Positions 61,847-64,000 of a stretch of DNA of 64,000 nucleotides are shown here, in pieces. Under the pieces are notes generated by a model. It was given only the letters and a program-made list of their open reading frames with translations, was not told the DNA's origin and did not search any database. This DNA is from Deltaproteobacteria bacterium (lineage in GTDB: Bacteria > Desulfobacterota > Desulfomonilia > UBA1062), in NCBI GenBank assembly GCA_018436855.1, contig JAHDKO010000015.1, forward strand, positions 124,001 through 188,000, written 5' to 3'. Position numbers and translations under genes: made by a program. The first letter of the stretch is position 1. Each line of letters begins with the position of its first letter.

Positions 61847-64000
61847 TCTCACCCCCATGATGCAGCAGTACCTGGATATCAAGAAGCTCCACCAGGACGC
61901 CATACTGTTCTATCGCATGGGCGATTTCTACGAGATGTTCTACGAAGACGCCCACACCGCGTCCAGGATCCTGGGGATCGCCCTGACCACCAGGGACAAG
62001 GGCAGGGAGAATCCGGTTCCCATGTGCGGGGTCCCCCACCACAGCGCCAACTCCTACATATCCCGGCTCGTCAGGCAGGGCCTGAAGGTGGCGATCTGCG
62101 AGCAGAGCGAGCCGGCGGGCGCCGCAAAGGGCCTCGTGCGCCGGGAGGTGGTGCAGGTCATCACCCCGGGGCTCATCCTGGAGGACGACCACCTTCTCTG
62201 CGAGAAGCCGAACTACCTCATGGCCGTGTGCACGGATGCGACCGGGAGCCGGTGGGGTATCGCCTTCATCGATATCTCCACGGGCGACTTCCGGGTGACC
62301 GAGGTGGGCTCGGAGCAGGACTTCCTTCACGAGCTCCACCGGGTATCGCCCAGCGAGGTCGTCACCGCCGAGCCGGACATCGTGCCCGGCGGGTTTTTCC
62401 TCACGAACAGGGACGGGGCCGTGGCGCCCGAGCGCGCGCGGGAGCTCCTCTGCGGCCATTTCCGGGTGCTGGGGATCGAGGGCCTGGGCCTGAAAGGGCA
62501 CGAGGCTGCGCTCAGGGCGTCCGCCATGGTGCTCGACTATGTCAGGGAAACCCAGAAGGGCGTGCTCGCCCACATCACCCAGCTCAGGTTCTACAACACC
62601 GGCAGGTACATGATCCTCGGGGCGAACACCAGGCGCAACCTGGAGCTGTTCGACTCCCTCGGTGCGGACAAGTCCAACACCCTATTCGGCGTCATGAACC
62701 GGACCATGACGCCCATGGGCGCGAGGATGCTGGGCGACTGGATGTCCTTCCCGCTCATGGACCCCGCGGAGATAGGAGGCAGGCTCGACGCCGTGGAAGA
62801 GCTCGTGAAGAGACCCGGCACGGTGCAGGACATCCGGGATATCCTTGAGGAGATCCCGGACATGGAGCGGATCGTGGGCAGGATCTCCACCGGCGGCGCC
62901 TCCCCGCGCGATGTCCGGGCCCTGTCGGCGGGGCTGGGACGGGTCCCTGCGATGAGGGATATCCTTGAACGCGCCCAGTCCGGACTGCTCCGGTCGGTGC
63001 TGGATCAGATGAACCCCCTGAAGGACGTGGCAAAGCGAGTCGACGCCACCCTGGCGGAAGACCCGCCGAGCAGGCTCGGGGACGGCGGCGCGATCGCGCC
63101 GGGCGTGGATGCCGAGCTGGACGAGCTCAGGGAGCTCCGCCGCGACTCCCGCCAGTGGATAGCCAACCTGGAGGCCCGGGAGCGCGAACGGTCCGGGATC
63201 AACTCGCTGAAGATCGGCTACAACAAGGTGTTCGGCTACTACATCGAGATCTCCAAGGCGCACGCCCTCAAGGCGCCCGAGCACTATATGCGCAGGCAGA
63301 CTCTCGTCAACGCCGAGCGGTTCATCACGCCCGAGCTCAAAGAGTACGAGGCAAAGGTGCTCGGCGCACAGGACGCCATCGCCCGGATCGAGGCGCGGAT
63401 CTTCTCCGAGCTTCTGGACTTTCTTCTCGGGTGGGCCGCGGACCTCAAGGCGACCATTTCGGCGATTGCCTGCGCCGATACGGTAAGCTCCCTTGCCTGG
63501 CTGGCCCTGGACCGTGCATACCACAGGCCCGCGGTGTCTCCCGGCAGATCCGTGCAGATCCATGCGGGAAGGCATCCCGTGGTGGAGCAGGTCCTCAAGG
63601 CGGGCGAGTTCGTGCCCAACGACTGCGCGTTCGACGGCGAGAAGGATACCATCCACATGATCACCGGGCCAAACATGGCGGGCAAGTCCACCTACATGCG
63701 CCAGGTCGCCCTGATCGCCGTCATGGCCCAGATGGGGTCCTTCGTGCCCGCTGCAAAATCCGAGCTGGGCATCGTAGACCGGATCTTCACCCGGGTGGGG
63801 GCCCTGGACAACCTCTCGGCCGGGCAGAGCACCTTTCTGGTGGAGATGAGCGAGACCGCGGAGATCCTCCACAACGCCACCGAGAACAGCCTCGTCATCC
63901 TCGACGAGATCGGCAGGGGCACGTCGACCTACGATGGAATGTCGCTGGCCTGGGCCGTTGCCGAGTACCTCGACAAGCGCCGCGTCCGGACCCTCTTTGC
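61839..64000 (+). CDS. mutS: DNA mismatch repair protein MutS (3' end beyond the window)
   Basis: Recognises mismatches and starts methyl-directed or strand-specific repair. The frame is open from ATG 61839 to the window end, at least 720 codons. The mismatch-reading motif GDFYEMFYED is at about residue 27. The lever and clamp regions follow (RNLELFDSLGADKSNTLFGV, KVFGYYIEISKAH). The ATPase domain has Walker A TGPNMAGKSTYMRQ at about residues 609-622, EMSETAEILHNAT and DEIGRGTSTYDGMS. Only the C-terminal part of the ATPase and the tail are missing. Confidence 0.96.
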   Translation, partial: MGNLTPMMQQYLDIKKLHQDAILFYRMGDFYEMFYEDAHTASRILGIALTTRDKGRENPVPMCGVPHHSANSYISRLVRQGLKVAICEQSEPAGAAKGLVRREVVQVITPGLILEDDHLLCEKPNYLMAVCTDATGSRWGIAFIDISTGDFRVTEVGSEQDFLHELHRVSPSEVVTAEPDIVPGGFFLTNRDGAVAPERARELLCGHFRVLGIEGLGLKGHEAALRASAMVLDYVRETQKGVLAHITQLRFYNTGRYMILGANTRRNLELFDSLGADKSNTLFGVMNRTMTPMGARMLGDWMSFPLMDPAEIGGRLDAVEELVKRPGTVQDIRDILEEIPDMERIVGRISTGGASPRDVRALSAGLGRVPAMRDILERAQSGLLRSVLDQMNPLKDVAKRVDATLAEDPPSRLGDGGAIAPGVDAELDELRELRRDSRQWIANLEARERERSGINSLKIGYNKVFGYYIEISKAHALKAPEHYMRRQTLVNAERFITPELKEYEAKVLGAQDAIARIEARIFSELLDFLLGWAADLKATISAIACADTVSSLAWLALDRAYHRPAVSPGRSVQIHAGRHPVVEQVLKAGEFVPNDCAFDGEKDTIHMITGPNMAGKSTYMRQVALIAVMAQMGSFVPAAKSELGIVDRIFTRVGALDNLSAGQSTFLVEMSETAEILHNATENSLVILDEIGRGTSTYDGMSLAWAVAEYLDKRRVRTLF

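Overview
The window is a gene-dense, GC-rich bacterial chromosome segment. It most likely comes from a flagellated, Gram-negative member of the Desulfobacterota (former Deltaproteobacteria). This rests on the gene set and order: fabG-acpP-fabF-rpiB-glyA-nrdR-rib-nusB, a two-subunit gcvPA/gcvPB glycine decarboxylase, a type II secretion core with GspN, FapA (DUF342), sigma-54 flagellar promoters and a PEP-CTERM tail. The lineage is inference; there is no rRNA gene to confirm it.

Layout. 0-12 kb (+): fatty-acid synthesis, then rpiB, glyA, nrdR, the complete riboflavin set ribD-ribE-ribBA-ribH, nusB, a stand-alone M17 N-domain protein, and trkA/trkH potassium uptake. 12-15 kb: a DUF2795 protein, then a pentapeptide-repeat protein and FapA on the minus strand. 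15-21 kb: a plus-strand methyltransferase facing a tightly coupled minus-strand five-gene operon (GT4 glycosyltransferase, methyltransferase, six-hairpin barrel protein, hexapeptide acyltransferase, radical SAM protein). 21-28.6 kb (-): folD, gcvT-gcvH-gcvPA-gcvPB, and an ECF sigma/zinc-finger anti-sigma pair fused to the end of that operon, plus an unrecognised gene. 28.6-29.0 kb (-): RNase P RNA. 29-36 kb (+): nadE, a cheZ-like phosphatase, a metallo-beta-lactamase protein, rfbC, an HD-GYP protein and thiamine pyrophosphokinase. 36-44 kb (+): a parvulin lipoprotein and gspF-G-H-I-J-K-L-M-N. 44-48 kb (+): phosphoribosyltransferase, PAS-GGDEF diguanylate cyclase, HAD phosphatase and MFS transporter in overlapping order. 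48-49.6 kb: a PEP-CTERM gene remnant and an alpha/beta hydrolase. 49.9-60.5 kb (+): two sigma-54-driven flagellar operons, fliK-flgD-flgE and motA-motB1-motB2-fliL-fliM-fliN-fliO-fliP-fliQ-fliR. 60.5-64 kb (+): a lipoprotein, a small unknown gene and the start of mutS, cut by the window end.

How genes work together. GlyA, the glycine cleavage proteins and FolD form a one-carbon module that could run in either direction. CheZ, FliM and FliN each carry a similar short CheY-docking-like peptide, and GGDEF and HD-GYP proteins suggest c-di-GMP control of motility. The secretion genes are the inner-membrane and pseudopilin parts only; the secretin, GspC and ATPase are not here.

The most interesting region is 14.9-21 kb. 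Its two methyltransferases, GT4 enzyme and six-hairpin protein resemble the component set I recall for mycobacterial methylmannose polysaccharide synthesis, here joined to an acyltransferase and a B12-type radical SAM protein. This may be an undescribed polymethylated glycan pathway in this lineage. Second is a stator operon with two MotB proteins, the first of which lacks the ion-binding aspartate.
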